Shown piece after piece: positions 27,135 to 40,067 of a stretch of DNA of 64,000 nt. The stretch is taken from positions 86,577,410-86,641,409 of the forward strand of contig NC_030683.2 of NCBI RefSeq assembly GCF_000004195.4. Direction: 5' to 3'. Below the pieces are notes generated by a model, which saw only the letters and a program-made list of their open reading frames with translations, ran no database searches and was not told the origin of the DNA. This stretch comes from Xenopus tropicalis. Taxonomy: Eukaryota > Chordata > Amphibia > Anura > Pipidae. The position numbers were made by a program, and so were the translations under genes. Within the stretch, counting starts at the first letter, position 1. Every line of letters starts with the position of its first letter.

Positions 27135-27251
27135 TCAGGTTCTGTTAATGGGGTTGTCTCGTTGGGTTCTATCTGGTTACTTCCATCATGGTTTGGGGTT
27201 CTCTCTTCTTCTGTTCGCACCTCTACAATGGGCTCTTTAGACTCGTCTTTT
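27135..27251 (-). CDS. ncam1: ncam1 exon 17: cytoplasmic domain common to NCAM-140 and NCAM-180
   Basis: This 117-bp exon has acceptor GTTTTTACAG|AAAAGACG and donor GAACCTGA|GTAGGT. It reads [18 protein letters not shown], then [14 protein letters not shown], and ends TTPLTEP plus GA. It is close to mammalian NCAM1, with GSNQIEPNE here against GGKHTEPNE in human. This acidic segment belongs to the tail shared by both transmembrane isoforms. The exon ends in phase 2 (GA|). Both following exons begin with G, so either join makes Glu and preserves the frame. The donor GTAGGT departs from the consensus at +4, a mild weakness consistent with the choice between exon 18 and exon 19. Confidence 0.96.
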
Positions 27252-29130
27252 CTGTAAAAACAGCATATGTATTCATTTACAGCAGCCCCAACATATTCTA
27301 CATATAGAATGTACAGAGTTTTTTTATAAAAATATCACGTAACATATACAAAGACAAATTATTCTCTTCAGTGCCTAAACATATTAATATACATTAATCA
27401 ATGGTATATCAGTGAAGATATCATAGAGGTATCTATGTGTGGGGCAGGATGCACTGTGCAAAAACACAGGTGCAATGCACCATTTTATTTCCAAATTACA
27501 CACTAAATATGATAATTGTAGGGAGCTAAAAGGCTGGTATAAAGATCACAAAAGTTGTGATGCAGTAATTGGAAAGGTGTCAAACGTGAAAATAAGGATT
27601 CCCCATAGTACCAGTACTGGCTAAAATACCACATATCAGGTGCTCCACTGGTCAAGGACAGCAGGCTTAATCCAGCAGCTTAATTACTGGGCAACATAGA
27701 TACAGTTTAGGCCCCCACAATCCTTTCGGGATATGGCAATATAATAAAAAAGTATTAAAATTGTACTGCCCCACTGGGCCCCTATGTGTCCTTTGCCTCC
27801 AGCATTAGGGTCTACTTTCTCTATAATTATGTCCCTGATGTTTGGTATAATTTTAAATCTTAAACTCAGAGCACACAAATAATAATTCCAAATGTACTTT
27901 CATTTTATGACTAAGCTACCCTGCCATTTGAACAGAAACCATGTGGCCATATAAAGCACCCTTTGCACTTTTCCCAGTGTCAGATGGGCTTAGTTATTGA
28001 GAACAACTCTAAAAGCCTAAAGCTATTCGTTTCTAGTTCTGAGAACTAAACATAAAGAGACATCTGTTATGGTTTAGAGGGCAATACAATGGTATTCCTT
28101 AAGTCCTATCATCACCCTCTACAGTAGTATTAAAACTAATGGCTCGAAACACAAACAAAATTTCCTGCAAAGATAGGATTTTTTCACTTTACTCACTGCC
28201 AAATATATTTGGTCCTTAAGCAGCATAAGCTTTAAGTTAAACATATCAAATTTGAATGTAATTAAACCACTGTTGTTAGATTACAAATATGAGTTATTTC
28301 ACATACTACATTTCATAGTTCTTTGTTGCCTGACAACTTTTCTCAGCCTGCAGGCTGTCACTAGGAGAAAAAAACTTAATTTCTGGGAAATGCAGAGAAA
28401 TGCATTGTTAGATAGCAATGCACGTTTCAGCTTGAAATATGGTGACTAGTTAGCTTTATGACACTCAACTACTGAAAACAGTAATGTTTTTTCTCTTCAA
28501 TGGAAATTGCTGATTGTATAGGACAGTCACGTTCACGAAGAAATGAGTATTTGGCTTGGCAGTTGAGCTTAATCACTTTTGGATAATTTAATATGGATCT
28601 GGTATATCCAAATCCTACAGGTTATTGTTTCATTGACAAAATGGTCAGGACTGACTAAGTATACACCAATCCAGAATGTTCATTTCTTAACCACCTATAA
28701 ATAAACGTTGGGCATTAGTGATAAGCGACAAAAAAAAAGCGCGTCAAAATAGGAGCGGTCGATGGGCAACATGGGCACAGTCGCTGCAAAATTGGGCCCG
28801 GTTGCAACAAAAATGGACGTGGGCGACAAAAAAAAATTACACAACAAATGCGTTTCGCAAATTTTTCTCAGTTTCGCAAATTTTCTTGCCGTTTCACAAA
28901 TTTTATGGTGAAGCGAAATGAACAGATTTGCTACTCACTATTGGCCATTCCCAAAACATTATTTAAGAGGTTTAATAAAAAGTAAGCTTCAGACATTCTT
29001 GTCCAAGGGTCTCTTTATTTTCCCATGCAATATGAAGAATCACCCTACCTTGTCATACCATACAATATAATTCATATCATATTGAATAAATGTATCTTGC
29101 AAAAGTTTTGTCGAAAAAACAATCACTTAC
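27252..29130 (-). other. ncam1: ncam1 intron 16-17
   Basis: A 1.88 kb intron joining exons in phase 2. At 28714-28943 it contains a repeat with ends 'TTAGTGATAAGCGAC' and 'GTTCATTTCGC...CACTA', rich in CGCAAATTT motifs, of a type dispersed in Xenopus. The rest (27255-28700) shows no recognised repeat or exon. Confidence 0.8.
28714..28943. repeat. MITE-like repeat with CGCAAATTT motifs
   Basis: The left end TTAGTGATAAGCGACAAA and the right end GATTTGCTACTCACTA are imperfectly inverted. The interior holds GC-rich wording and three 'TTTC.CAAATTTT' repeats, unlike the AT-rich intron around it. The type occurs in many copies in Xenopus. Confidence 0.65.
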
Positions 29131-29338
29131 GAAAAAGCTGCCTTCCCCTCCTCAATGTCTTTGCCTTTGGCGCCAGGTCCAGCTTTCCCACAGAAGTTAA
29201 CAGCAATGCACATAAGCAGGCCACACTTGTTCAAGAAAAAGCAGGTCACATCCACAACCACCAGAAGAAGAACAAAGATGACAATAAGAATGCCGACAAT
29301 AGCTCCTGTTCCCAAACCAGCACTGGCACTTGTGGTGG
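29131..29338 (-). CDS. ncam1: ncam1 exon 16: transmembrane segment and juxtamembrane cytoplasmic region
   Basis: This 208-bp exon has acceptor CCTTTTAAAG|CCACCAC and donor GCTTTTTC|GTAAGT. It reads ATTSASAGLGTGAIVG, a hydrophobic span of about 20 residues (AIVGILIVIFVLLLVVV), then DVTCFFLNKCGLLMC and FCGKAGPGAKGKD, ending EEGKAAF plus two bases of Ser. The membrane span and the GKAGPGAKGKD segment are identical to mammalian NCAM1. Four cysteines follow the span; in mammals cysteines here are palmitoylated and direct NCAM-140/180 to lipid rafts. Its use makes the transmembrane isoforms rather than a GPI-linked one. The plus-strand open frames over this exon are antisense shadows. Confidence 0.97.
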
Positions 29339-29779
29339 CTTTAAAAGGAAAATGGAAAATATGGTTAGTTCTAAGCAAAAGCGAAAAAAAAACAAAAAAA
29401 AAAAAAAACCAAAACAATTAAATTATTTCAAAGAGTTATTTGGGATCAATTATTAATAGGGCCATATACTGACGGTCATATTTTTTTCTGCCATTCATTT
29501 TTCTGCTCATTTTTTGTGTGTAAAAAAAACCAAATTTTTCACCATTCATGTGTTAAAACCACAAAAAACGCAAATGTAAAAGTATGGAGTCTAAAAGCTC
29601 TCAAGGTCACATGGGTCAATGGGTGCAGTCCTAGGCAAATAGTACCAATCTTTTTAGAGGTTTTTGGAGTTTTTTTCATTTGTCCAAGAACATTCATCTA
29701 ACTGTATTTTCACTCTCTAAAAATTTTGTGAAGTTAATTTTTAGTTTTAAACACAGACAAATTCCACCACCCCATTCCC

Positions 29780-30282
29780 TTAAAGGGGACCTGTAACCCT
29801 AAGAAATAATTCCAAATGATTTTCTATTGTGTTTCTCAAGCAAAATAAACTTCACTTACACTATACCAATTATATAAATCTTGTTTCCTTCAGTCTTGGA
29901 ATTACAGACAGCACAGCAAGCAGGCAGGCACCATTTTGTGGACATTGTTATTAAGGCAAGCTTTGTTTCACCCCAGAATCTTATCCATGCGCTAGAATGG
30001 GGGACTTAATGTACATGCTCATGCACTGACTACACAGTTACATGGTGAGAAGGGAGGAGAAAAGTGAGTGCTTAATGGAAAGTTAATGTAATTGTGTGCC
30101 CTGCCTTTATGCATAAGGCATAGAAGCAGTGCAGGCAATATGTGATTGACAGCTGGGATTTTTAAATGCCTTTATAATGGGTTTGGATTTGTTAATATAA
30201 AAATGAATTTGGGCTTCATGTTTAATTTGAAAAGAACTTTTATTACACAGCTTTTTAGGTCTGTGCGACAGGTCCCCTTTAA
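29780..30282. repeat. T2-type MITE
   Basis: TTAAAGGGGACCTGTAACCC and the inverted end GCGACAGGTCCCCTTTAA give clear terminal inverted repeats with TTAA borders. It is homologous to 20733-21243. Confidence 0.9.
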
Positions 30283-30356
30283 ACACATAGCAAATGAAAC
30301 ATGTATTTTTCCAAATTCATCAATTAGTTTAACAGTTTATCATGTATCATAAAGAG

Positions 30357-30694
30357 GTACAGGTATCGGACCCCTTATCCTGAAACCCATTATCCAGAAA
30401 GTTCTGAATTACGGAAAGGCCATCTCCCATAGACTCCATTTTAATCAAATAATTCACATTTTTAAAAATGATTTCCTTTTTCTCTCTAATAATAAAACCC
30501 TGTACTTGATTCCAACTAAGATATAATTAATCCTTATTGGATTGTTTGCCAAAACAATCCTATTGGATTTAATTACTGTTTAAATAATCTTATTAGAAGA
30601 CTTAAGATAGGAGATCCTAATTACGGAAAGACCCCCTTATCCGAAAAAAACCCCAGGTCCCAAGCATTCTGGATAACGGGTCCCATACCTGTAC
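30357..30694. repeat. 'TATCC' palindromic MITE
   Basis: It begins GTACAGGTATCGGACCCCTTATCC and ends GGATAACGGGTCCCATACCTGTAC; long terminal inverted repeats are clear. It lies only about 75 bp from the T2-type MITE at 29780-30282. Confidence 0.9.
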
Positions 30695-31253
30695 AATTTT
30701 AATGAAGGAACACAGTTAGCTTGCTCAAGCCGTTTGCTCCCTTGAGAGATGAGCTTGGTTGCCAAAGGAATTTAAATAAAACAATAACTTTATACAATTA
30801 CAATAGTATAATAGAGTATTATAATAATATATTATAGTATTATATGATTATCCATCGCCAGAAATTTGATTACAGCAATACACCCATAACTAACAAATAA
30901 AAGGTTTTATGACGGGAACATCCAGCCATGAATGAAATACGTATCCCCACTTGTCATGAGCGAATAGGTTGAACTGAAGGACAACTGGTACTTCTGATTT
31001 CAACTGTCTGGGGCAAACTAATGTTTATTATTTGCATTTTTATCCATTTTTCAGGCAGCGACAAAAAAACCCAAAATGCATTAGTTTGAATTCTTATGAA
31101 TAAAGGGAAATAAAACAAAATTAACTTTTGACAGTAATATGCACTATTTGTTGTTATACCTTTCATAGAAGAGCATTTGCCTTAACAGAGTTGCTTTGAT
31201 TTAATTACAGTGTGGTATACACCAACTTTTGTGTGAGAGTTTGAGCCACGGAG

Positions 31254-31470
31254 AACAGGTATAGGACCTGTTATCCAGAATGCTCAGGACCTATGGTTTT
31301 TCCGTAATTTTGATCTTAAGTTTAAAAAAAATAATAATTTAAACAATAATTTAACCAAATAAGATTGTTTTGCCTCAAAGAAGAAGTAATTATGCTTTAT
31401 CTGGGATCAAGTTCAAAGTTCTGTTTTCTGGATAATATGTTTACAGATAAGGGATTCCATACTTGTATAG
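31254..31470. repeat. 'TATCC' palindromic MITE, internally deleted
   Basis: Begins AACAGGTATAGGACCTGTTATCC and ends GATAAGGGATTCCATACTTGT; at 217 bp it lacks part of the interior seen in full copies. Confidence 0.75.
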
Positions 31471-34400
31471 TTCTGCAAAGATTCCAAATTGAAGTTTCAT
31501 AACATTCTCCCTGCTGCTCATCAGGGCTAAACAAACTACATGCCGCCATTCCTGAATTCATTATTGCCTACATTATATTATATTTTAATCATTTCTTATA
31601 ATTTAGGTTGCTGTGAATATCTCAGTTATAACCAACTATGTGCATGTAAATAACCCCCCAAATGCACAGTATGAAGTGATGATATAACATATAAGAACAT
31701 AAATAGTTGTGTTGCATTTAATTGAAAGTATGAAAAGAGTTTAGGGCCCACAGATAAGTGGGTTCAATGTAGCCAAAAAACACCAGTTTGAGAAATTTTC
31801 TGCATCTTTAAAAATGTTGAATTTGCCAACCTACTATAAGCAAACAAAAGGAATTCTGGGAATGAATTCCAAACTCTTAAAAAAAATCCCATTTACATGG
31901 GTTTATCCTATAGGCTACAGCTCACCCACTGGGTACTATAAGGACTGCTGATCTGTAACCATGTTCAACACACTGAACTGACTTCTCTGCAAACAAGTGT
32001 TATACAGAAGTACTAATGTGCCATGCAGCATGTGTTTATTATGGTGTTCCTTTAGAAAAATCATCTATTGTTGTTTTAAACTAAACGCTAATCAAATTTG
32101 TATTATTAGCAATTAGTTAAGGTGCACTGAACACAGGAGAATAAAGGTGTAGCACGTATTGGACATTTTAGGTGTCCATTTCTAATAAATGAAAACCCGA
32201 AACAAGATGTAGATTATGTCTAGTTTAATCAGACTTGTATTTCAGATAAATAGGGCATTAATTGTTTCAGAGACTAAGCTCTTTCTATTTTCATCTCTCC
32301 TGTGTTTTTTTTTTTTTTTTTTTTGGTTCCACGTGGGAAGTCTTTTAAGAGATAATTAAACATATCTTATACCAAAAAGTCAAACTGATGTGTAGTTACC
32401 ATATAATCATTTAACTGATGTTTACATAGATATGAATGTAAACCATCAACTTTCTGAGATGCAGACACACTCTAATAACACACTTCAATTAGTGGGATGC
32501 TCACTAGTGATGAGTGAATTTACAATTCATATAAACTTCAGTGATAAAGTCTGTGATAATGGGAAGGTGAAATTACACTGAGCTTAAGATGCGTTTAGCT
32601 CTTCAATAGCATATACATTGCCCTACATTGTTAGAGAAGCTCCTATCCACTATGCTGCAACTATTGTTCATAGTAAACAAAATTGTACCATGTATATATC
32701 CTTTCTCCCAGTTGCTAAACCCAGAAATCTCTAAATGTTGTTGCTCAAAAACCACTTTTTTAATTTTCCTTTAATTATGCATTTCCTTAATTCCTAATAC
32801 TGACTGCACAGTTTTTCCGCATTATCAAAGGGCAGGGGTTTGAGCATAGAATGTCTCAGCAGTATGTAAAAAATATATGTAGCTGCTAAACTATAATGAA
32901 CTGTAGTCCAGACAGAGAATGTCAAAAGGCTCAATGTATCATTGAAATGTGCTTCAAACCCCAATCAAGAAATATATTCAGTTTGCTATACGATTGCTAT
33001 CCATTAATGATGATTTCATAGCATATTCCTCTTTAGATATGTGCATCTTATTATCAGTATGAAGCTTTGAGTTGCTCCAGCTTTTTTTTAATTGCACAAT
33101 ATTCTTATTTGGTACTGTATGATCTTCTAACAGGTCTTGGTATTATTAAGGAAAAAAAGCATACTCCTACTACCTAATTGTTATTTTTTAATAAAAGTGA
33201 TCATTTCACACTTGATTATTTGCCAGTTCATTAAAATGGGGTTTTGAACAGAAATATAGAAAAAATTGTTAAAGATGCAAAAAGGCTTGCAGGATGCTGA
33301 TTCAATGGGCTAAAGTATCCTTTTTGCATGCTGATCCTTCCAGTGCAGTTAGAATAATGTAAGAAAACATATGGTTGCTATGTGCTGCTATCAACAGGGC
33401 TGGTAGGGTAAACTACAATGTGGAATGTCATTTTAAAGCATGTTTGTTTTTGACAGGTTAATAGCAGGTTTCCATGGAATTTTGTTTGTGTAAAGAGAAA
33501 ATATTGCTCATAATGGCTAGTAATAACAGCACTTTGGGGTTATAAACTCTTGTTCCTTAGATACTGTGAATTACATCTTTTGATATCCTCAGTAAGTTTT
33601 TTCGACATAACAATGTCCCTTTACTTTACAACACGGTAAGAAGTGGTTAAACACACTGCTATTATAACTTATGCTCCACATCTGCACAACTATACTTCTC
33701 TGCTTGGAGAATGTGCTGGGCTTAATTTGAAGAGGTTGAACTTTATGGATTTTGGTCTTTTTTTCTACCCAACTTAACTATGTAACGTAAATAAACCATG
33801 TTTATGGACTGTGCCCAGGCCCAGACAGCAATATGCCCTTATAACCCAACCCAAAACCTGGGCAAAGCATGTGCAGCTTTTTCAGTTCATATTAATGTGT
33901 ACTTCATTCTCGTGGGGGTAATTTATTATGAGAATGCAGCATGCTAACCTGCAGCATCACATTTTCTAAATTTGGGCTAGGGTGCTAAATACATTTAACT
34001 TACCACAATCCGTAAACACAAGATAGGAATAACCATGAGCATTATTTAGTAATTTGTGAGTGATCAGTTCTTCCATAACCTGTAGACACCATTTCACAGC
34101 TTCAAACACTTCCATAGAAATAGCTTACTGCAGCTTTCCAGTGAGAATCACCACGAGAATCACCACTCATAAGATATAATCACTTCATCATGTGCTAATA
34201 CTCATCTTAACAGAGACACTCTTTCACAGTACATAGCAGTTGCTATAATACATCTAAAACTGGCAACAGTTGAGTGTAATGTTGTACAGTCTTTGCATAT
34301 ACAGCATTTAGGTGGCCTGTTAATAGTTAAATTTATTTCAGTGGTCATGAAAAACTACTTTTTTTAATGAACGTAGTGTAGTAACACTATATTCATTTGA

Positions 34401-34904
34401 CAATAAATTCACTGGGAACAATTTACCAACACCTGGCAATTTCATTTGGTTCATAAATTGACCCAATGGTTAAATTTTTGCCAAAGCTTTAGTAGTCACT
34501 TTTCTTAGTGTGTGCACCCTCCCCTAGAATTCATTTTTTGTTGAGTGCTGTAGGGAATGAGATCCACCCTAAGACACAGTACAGTTCCCTTATTACACTG
34601 CGCTGGGTCTTGTCAGTGCATGAACCAAATGAACTAATACTATCAAGAAACAACACTACAAAACAGAGCCTTTCCTGTAATTTAGTGAGCCTATATTGCT
34701 GAGCTGCAGTGAGATACCTTTTGATTGAAGAATCCTCCTGCATAGTAAAATAATCCTAGATTATCAGCACCACAGCACCCTTTGTGTAATCCTGGGATAG
34801 GATGTTGGCACAAAAAGCAAACCCAGTAAATGAATAATTAAAATAAGTGTAGTTTTCAGTTTAAGGGGCACTGTGTTACCTTAGCCTCTGATTACTCTCT
34901 ACTC

Positions 34905-35230
34905 TTAGGGGCACATTTACTAATCCTGAAATCCGAATCCCGAATGGGAAAAAATCGGATTTGATACGAAAATTTTGCGATTTTTTTTCGTCGCTGTCGC
35001 AGGTTTTTCGTATTTTGCACGACTTTTTCGTCGCCGTCACGACTTTAGTGTATTTTGCGCAATTTTTTCTTATTGAGCAATTGTAAACAGCGGAAAAACC
35101 AATCCAAATTTTTCGCGACGGAGACGCAAAAGTCGCGGAAAATATGCGATAAAGTCGTAACGGCGACGAAATAGTCACGCAAAGTATGGAAAAATCGCGA
35201 CGGTGACGAAAAAGTCGCAAAAATACCTTA
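34905..35230. repeat. Truncated relative of the CpG-rich foldback element
   Basis: It starts TTAGGGGCACATTTACTAA, matching an end of the 26356-26870 element, and has the same 'CGAAAAAGTCGC'-type interior. The second terminal sequence is missing. Confidence 0.7.
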
Positions 35231-38200
35231 GTTTCATCAGGTATTTCTTGTTTATTTTAATGTTTTTAATCTCTCATCATTAATCTTTGCCCAAACTTCT
35301 CTTTTTAACCAGGCTTAATTGTATATCTCTGACTTCCTTCTTTCCTTTTTCTTGTTGTGTTTCTTGTAGCTTTTCTCCCCCACCCCCTCAACATGTGCCA
35401 TTACCTTTCCCAACGCACTCTACCTATACATCAATATCTCTGCATTTAACTCCTTATGTGCCGTACATACTCTCTTTACCCTTCTACTCATATGCTTTTT
35501 ACAGACTCTTTAGGACTTTTCCACACAGGTCAGTGGCACCCCTTTTTGCCCTACCACCATATGCCCACCCTAAGTAAAAACTTTCAAGGCTTGATTATAG
35601 AAAAAAATAGCTATAAATGTTATTAGCCTTTCCTCAATATCAGTTTGTTATGAAAGTCAGATGTAAGCATGGTGAACTGATTTACAATACTAATTACAAA
35701 ATGCAACAATAGAAAATTTGCCTTGTGCATTACATTCTATATATTAAACTTAAATCTATGTCTCTTGCACAGGCCGTCCTAGCTGCACTGCCTGTAAATT
35801 TCACTTGGAACTGTGGAACTGTGCCACTACTGACTGATCTATTTACTGAGCAACTGCAGCTGTGCCTTACAGATACCATTTGCTGTATTAGATGCTTCCA
35901 ATTCAGCCTTATCAGCTACTGTATGTGCCTTGGTGATTCAAACCTTACGCGCTTCACTGGGTTCATTACTCTTGTGTATTCTCAGAAATATGTACAATCT
36001 ACTGAAACACAGCAAATTAAACGTGCATATTTTAATCTTATTAAGATTTTATTAGGTAGAAAAGCTATTCCAAACATTTTTTTTCATTCTGTCTGCATCA
36101 AATGCATACAACTGTTTAAAATAACAGTAATTGCAGAAAAAGTGAAGCAATGTATAAACGCAATGATTTGCCTACTGTATATACATTAAGAGCAATATAA
36201 TATCTTTTAGGGGGTAGGAATTGACAGATAATAATATGAATTGGCATATGAACTTTCTGTAACTAGGCCTCTACATTGCACCCAACCCAGTGTAAACTTA
36301 CATCTCTCTTTATTTCATTATATTGCAGTCATATGTCCTTTTATCTCTGCTGATAAGGTTATAGTGGCCTAAAAAAGCTCTGAACTTTCGACTCAAATAA
36401 AAACTGCTCATAGGCAATTCTCTAATGCAAGAAAGATAAAGGCCTTGTGCCGTATTAAAGGGGAACTATAGTAGTAAGGCTAAAAATGCTAAACATTATA
36501 GAGGTCATTTATTATGTGCAGGGCAGGTTGCAAAGTAAAACTAAGGTGGAGAACAGAGACTTGCCTCCTACACCCCATAAATGCAGACTGCCTACATTTG
36601 GTAACTCTGTATTCATATAGGGATACACAGGGGGTTACTTGTAGCCAACCACCCCACCCACGTCCTTATATTGTGCATCATTTAGACATGAAAGTTACAG
36701 ATTGCTGTCAGGCTCAGGCCGCAACCCAGACCTGTATTTACTGCCTGCCTAAGGATTTAGATTTATATGGACCTGTATAGATGTTTTAAGGCAATTTGGT
36801 CACCTAGTTCAGTGCTTTATTGTGTCTATAGATCAAATTTGATTTTCTGCTGGAGAGGTTGACAGTATGCAACTTCCCAATCCATAAATTTAGCTTTTAA
36901 ATGATGCTAGAAAGTCTCTAAAAATGCTTGGCATTGTTCCTCTGTAACAAGTGCATTTCAGTAGTCACGAATGATACAAGTTCCACTCCCCAAGAAACAT
37001 TTCTTATTGCTCATTGGCATATTAAGGATGAACTAAGCAACTGCTCTGGGGTTCAAAGTTTCCAGGGGGTTCAAAACATTGGAGAGTGGGTAGGTGGAGG
37101 CAAAACTGGGTTGGAGCAAATCCCAGGGCCCATTACAGTATAAACCCGCCCCTGCTATTACTGGAGGAGCACTAAAGGGGCCTCTGGGTGTCACTAAGCA
37201 TAGACTAGACAAGATGAGGCAAGCATTAGGTAGCACCAGGAAACTTGATGGTGCAGGCCATTGCTGTAAGCCTTCATGGTATGTACTCACCAGAGCTAGC
37301 TAACATACAGATACAGCTATATGAAGCAATTATGCTGCTTGTATGGCTCCAGCTGATTCTGAATGAGATACTGTACAAACCACTGAATTCAAAAAGGAAA
37401 TAAGAAAATGAAACCATATTTGCCATCTGTTTGACACATAAAAGTGATACTGATGTGTTCCTGTCAAAGAGAGCACTCACAGACTGCAGTACTATTTTCA
37501 TTCATACTTGCATTAACACTTTGCAAGGCTCCCCATTCCCCAACCTGCACTACTGAGATTTAAACACTGTAAGGGGCCCAGAATCCTAAACCCAAATGCA
37601 TTGATAGGATGGAAGGATGAGAAAAGGGACTTAAACAAAAACAAAATACATCAATTCATAGGAATGTGTCAGCATTACCTTGTACATATGCGTTATTCAT
37701 TTTTGTTAAACATTTACATTTAATTAAAGTTACATTTAATCATCTGGAGGACTGGATGTAAATGTCAGATGAGAGTTAATCTACAAACCCACCCATGTGT
37801 AGATAAAAAAAAAACAGACACATGGACATTGAATGCTAGAATGGTGCCTCACTTAAATGGAGACATTTGCAGGAGCAAAAAACATATTCTAACAAAGAAC
37901 AATGGCAATTACTAGACACACAAGCAAAGGTACAACGTTGGATGATGCACAGCTTCCCACAGTGGCTGTTGGTGCAATGATTCCAAGGAAAGTGGTTGTT
38001 GATAAGAGAATTTGGTGCATGAAGTAGAAATGGATGTCCAGAGACGATTGACACAAATAACAGACAAGGGAGAGTTTTGGGAAAGAGGAAGGAGGCAGAG
38101 GTATTGAAGGAAAGAAGGGAGAAAAACACAGAGAGAGGAGAGAAAAACAGATAAGAAAATAAATAGATCACAAGTACAGGAAAAAAAAACATGTCGCAAA

Positions 38201-38263
38201 AATTTAACTCAAGGTAGGCAAATAAAAAAGATAGCAGTGGTTATATAAGTGCTTAGTGATTAG

Positions 38264-38373
38264 TTATATGGGGATAAAAGAAAGAACAAAACAAAAGGGA
38301 ATGTTCAGAAGCAAGGCCATAAGCAGCAGAGCAAAGTTATTGGTCAGAAAGTAAGCAGGCATTTGGCACCATA
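38264..38373 (-). CDS. Speculative GPI-anchor-signal exon (NCAM-120 type exon 15)
   Basis: A good acceptor with a pyrimidine tract (ACTCATTGTCTTTGCAG|TATGG) lies 4.5 kb downstream of exon 14. Entered in phase 1 from exon 14 (G|TA) it reads 35 codons to a TAA. The C-terminal half is hydrophobic: TNNFALLLMALLLNIP, then FCFVLSFIPI. A small-residue region followed by a hydrophobic C-terminus is what a GPI signal needs, and the position is where exon 15 lies in mammals. Against this, I see no convincing alignment with the mammalian tail (SASYTFVSLLFSAVTLLLLC), pyrimidine-rich DNA often encodes Leu and Phe by chance, and I found no distinctive poly(A) site for it. It is a guess to be tested, not an established exon. 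Confidence 0.15.
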
Positions 38374-39380
38374 CTGCAAAGACAATGAGTAAAAAATGTG
38401 GATGATCAGAATCTAGCATGAAGGACATACATCACCTGTAAGAACATTTCAATTCATGGCTTGGTCTATATTAATTATAAAGGCCCTGAATCTCAAATGA
38501 CAACATATTTCAGTTGTTGTAATATCTAAGTACATCTGTGTTATTAAAACTCAACCCCGGAGGCTAGCATTTCTTTGTTTATGTAGTTAACAATAAATAC
38601 AAAAATAGTGACGGAGTACTTTTTGATTTTAGGTTTACTTTTATGGGGAAGATATCAGATATCAGAATGGAGCTGTGTTCATAAGAACCAGAGATTAAAC
38701 AAGAAACAGCTAACCAAATGGCTGCTAGTAGACCTATGACTGTGCAGTAGTCCTGGCTTTTGTCCAGTTTCAATGTATGCTTGCAAAAATGATTATTTAC
38801 CCCCATATGTGGGGAGTGGGATGCCTCATAAACTATTTTGGGAGTCTAAAAACTGCTAATAATACCACTGATATGAACACAAAATGGCACCGCTGGTCCA
38901 CAAGGAGCCAGTGACCCACTGTATTAATTAGCTTCGCTCCATTTGCAACGCTACTGTAAGTAAATTTTGTAAGACTAATAAAAAGATCTTAATTTAAAAA
39001 AATCATTATGTTCACAATAATGTTCTGTTAGATATATGTGTATAAATATATCATTGTCTTTCACAGATGAGCAGTGTCCACTATTCTTTCTATTTCCTTT
39101 GCTTACAAACATAACTGAAAAAGGGCAATAAGCTTAATTCACTAACCTGAAATTCCTTCCTACACATTTTAAATTGTAAAATACTGAATGCATGGAGAAA
39201 ATGTGCAAAAAACATTTTAGGCATGCAGTCATGAATATCCAAAGGGTTTGTTTATGCCAAACATAATGTGTAATGACATGTAAAGTTCTGCCATCTGGAG
39301 AAACTGATTTCCATGTTTGGGAAAGATATTGTCATGTGATTGCAGTGGGGGAGTACATCTAGCAATGGAAGCAAGGGATC

Positions 39381-39857
39381 TTAAAGGGATACTGTCATGA
39401 TTTTTTTATACTTTTTATTTCTAAATTACACTGTTTACATAGCAAATAATTCCCAATACCATTTAAAATGTTATCCTTGAACCATCAAATGAATTTTTTT
39501 AGTTGTAATATTGGTGTATAGGCACCATCTCAGTGCACTGTGCCTGAGTCTGAGCTTTCAGAAGGAGCCAGTGCTACACATTAGAACTGCTTTCAGGTAA
39601 CCTACTGTTTCTCCTACTCCCATGTACTCAGAGGAGTCCCAAGCCGGACTTTCTTACTATTGAGTGCTATTCTGATATCTACTGGGAGTTGCTATTTTGC
39701 TCCCTTCCCATTGTTCTGCTGATCGGCTGCTGGGAGGGGGGTGATATAACTCAACTTGCAGCTCAGCAGTAAAGTGTGACTGAAGTTTATCAGAGCACAA
39801 GTCACATGGCTGTGGCACCCTGGGAAATGAAGACTATGGCAAGCCCCATGTGAAATT
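39381..39857. repeat. T2-type MITE, truncated at one end
   Basis: The left end TTAAAGGGATACTGTCATGA and about 470 bp are homologous to 47488-48117 (shared 'gtgcctgagtctgagctttca', 'gctgatcggctgctg'). The matching right terminus is missing. Confidence 0.75.
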
Positions 39858-40067
39858 TCAGTTTATTCTGTTTCAATATGAGTAAACAGTTAAATGAGAT
39901 AGTAAAGAAAGGTGTGTGTGTGTCAATGGCAGTATATAAAGTTTTAAATTGTAACTAACTTTGGTTAGCATTTTACAATTAAGCACACAGAAACTACTGC
40001 AAAACATTTGTGAACCAACACAATCCTCTGTTCTTCCTTTGCAAATTGTAAAGCTAACATATATACC

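Noticed and set aside
29025..29456. 143-codon plus-strand open frame over the transmembrane exon
   Set aside because: It is antisense to exon 16 and runs into an A-rich tract giving poly-Lys; the minus-strand exon explains the sequence.
35287..36189. Plus-strand open frames of 96 and 154 codons
   Set aside because: They lie in pyrimidine-rich and AT-rich intron DNA and show no domain, no codon bias and no splice context suggesting a gene.
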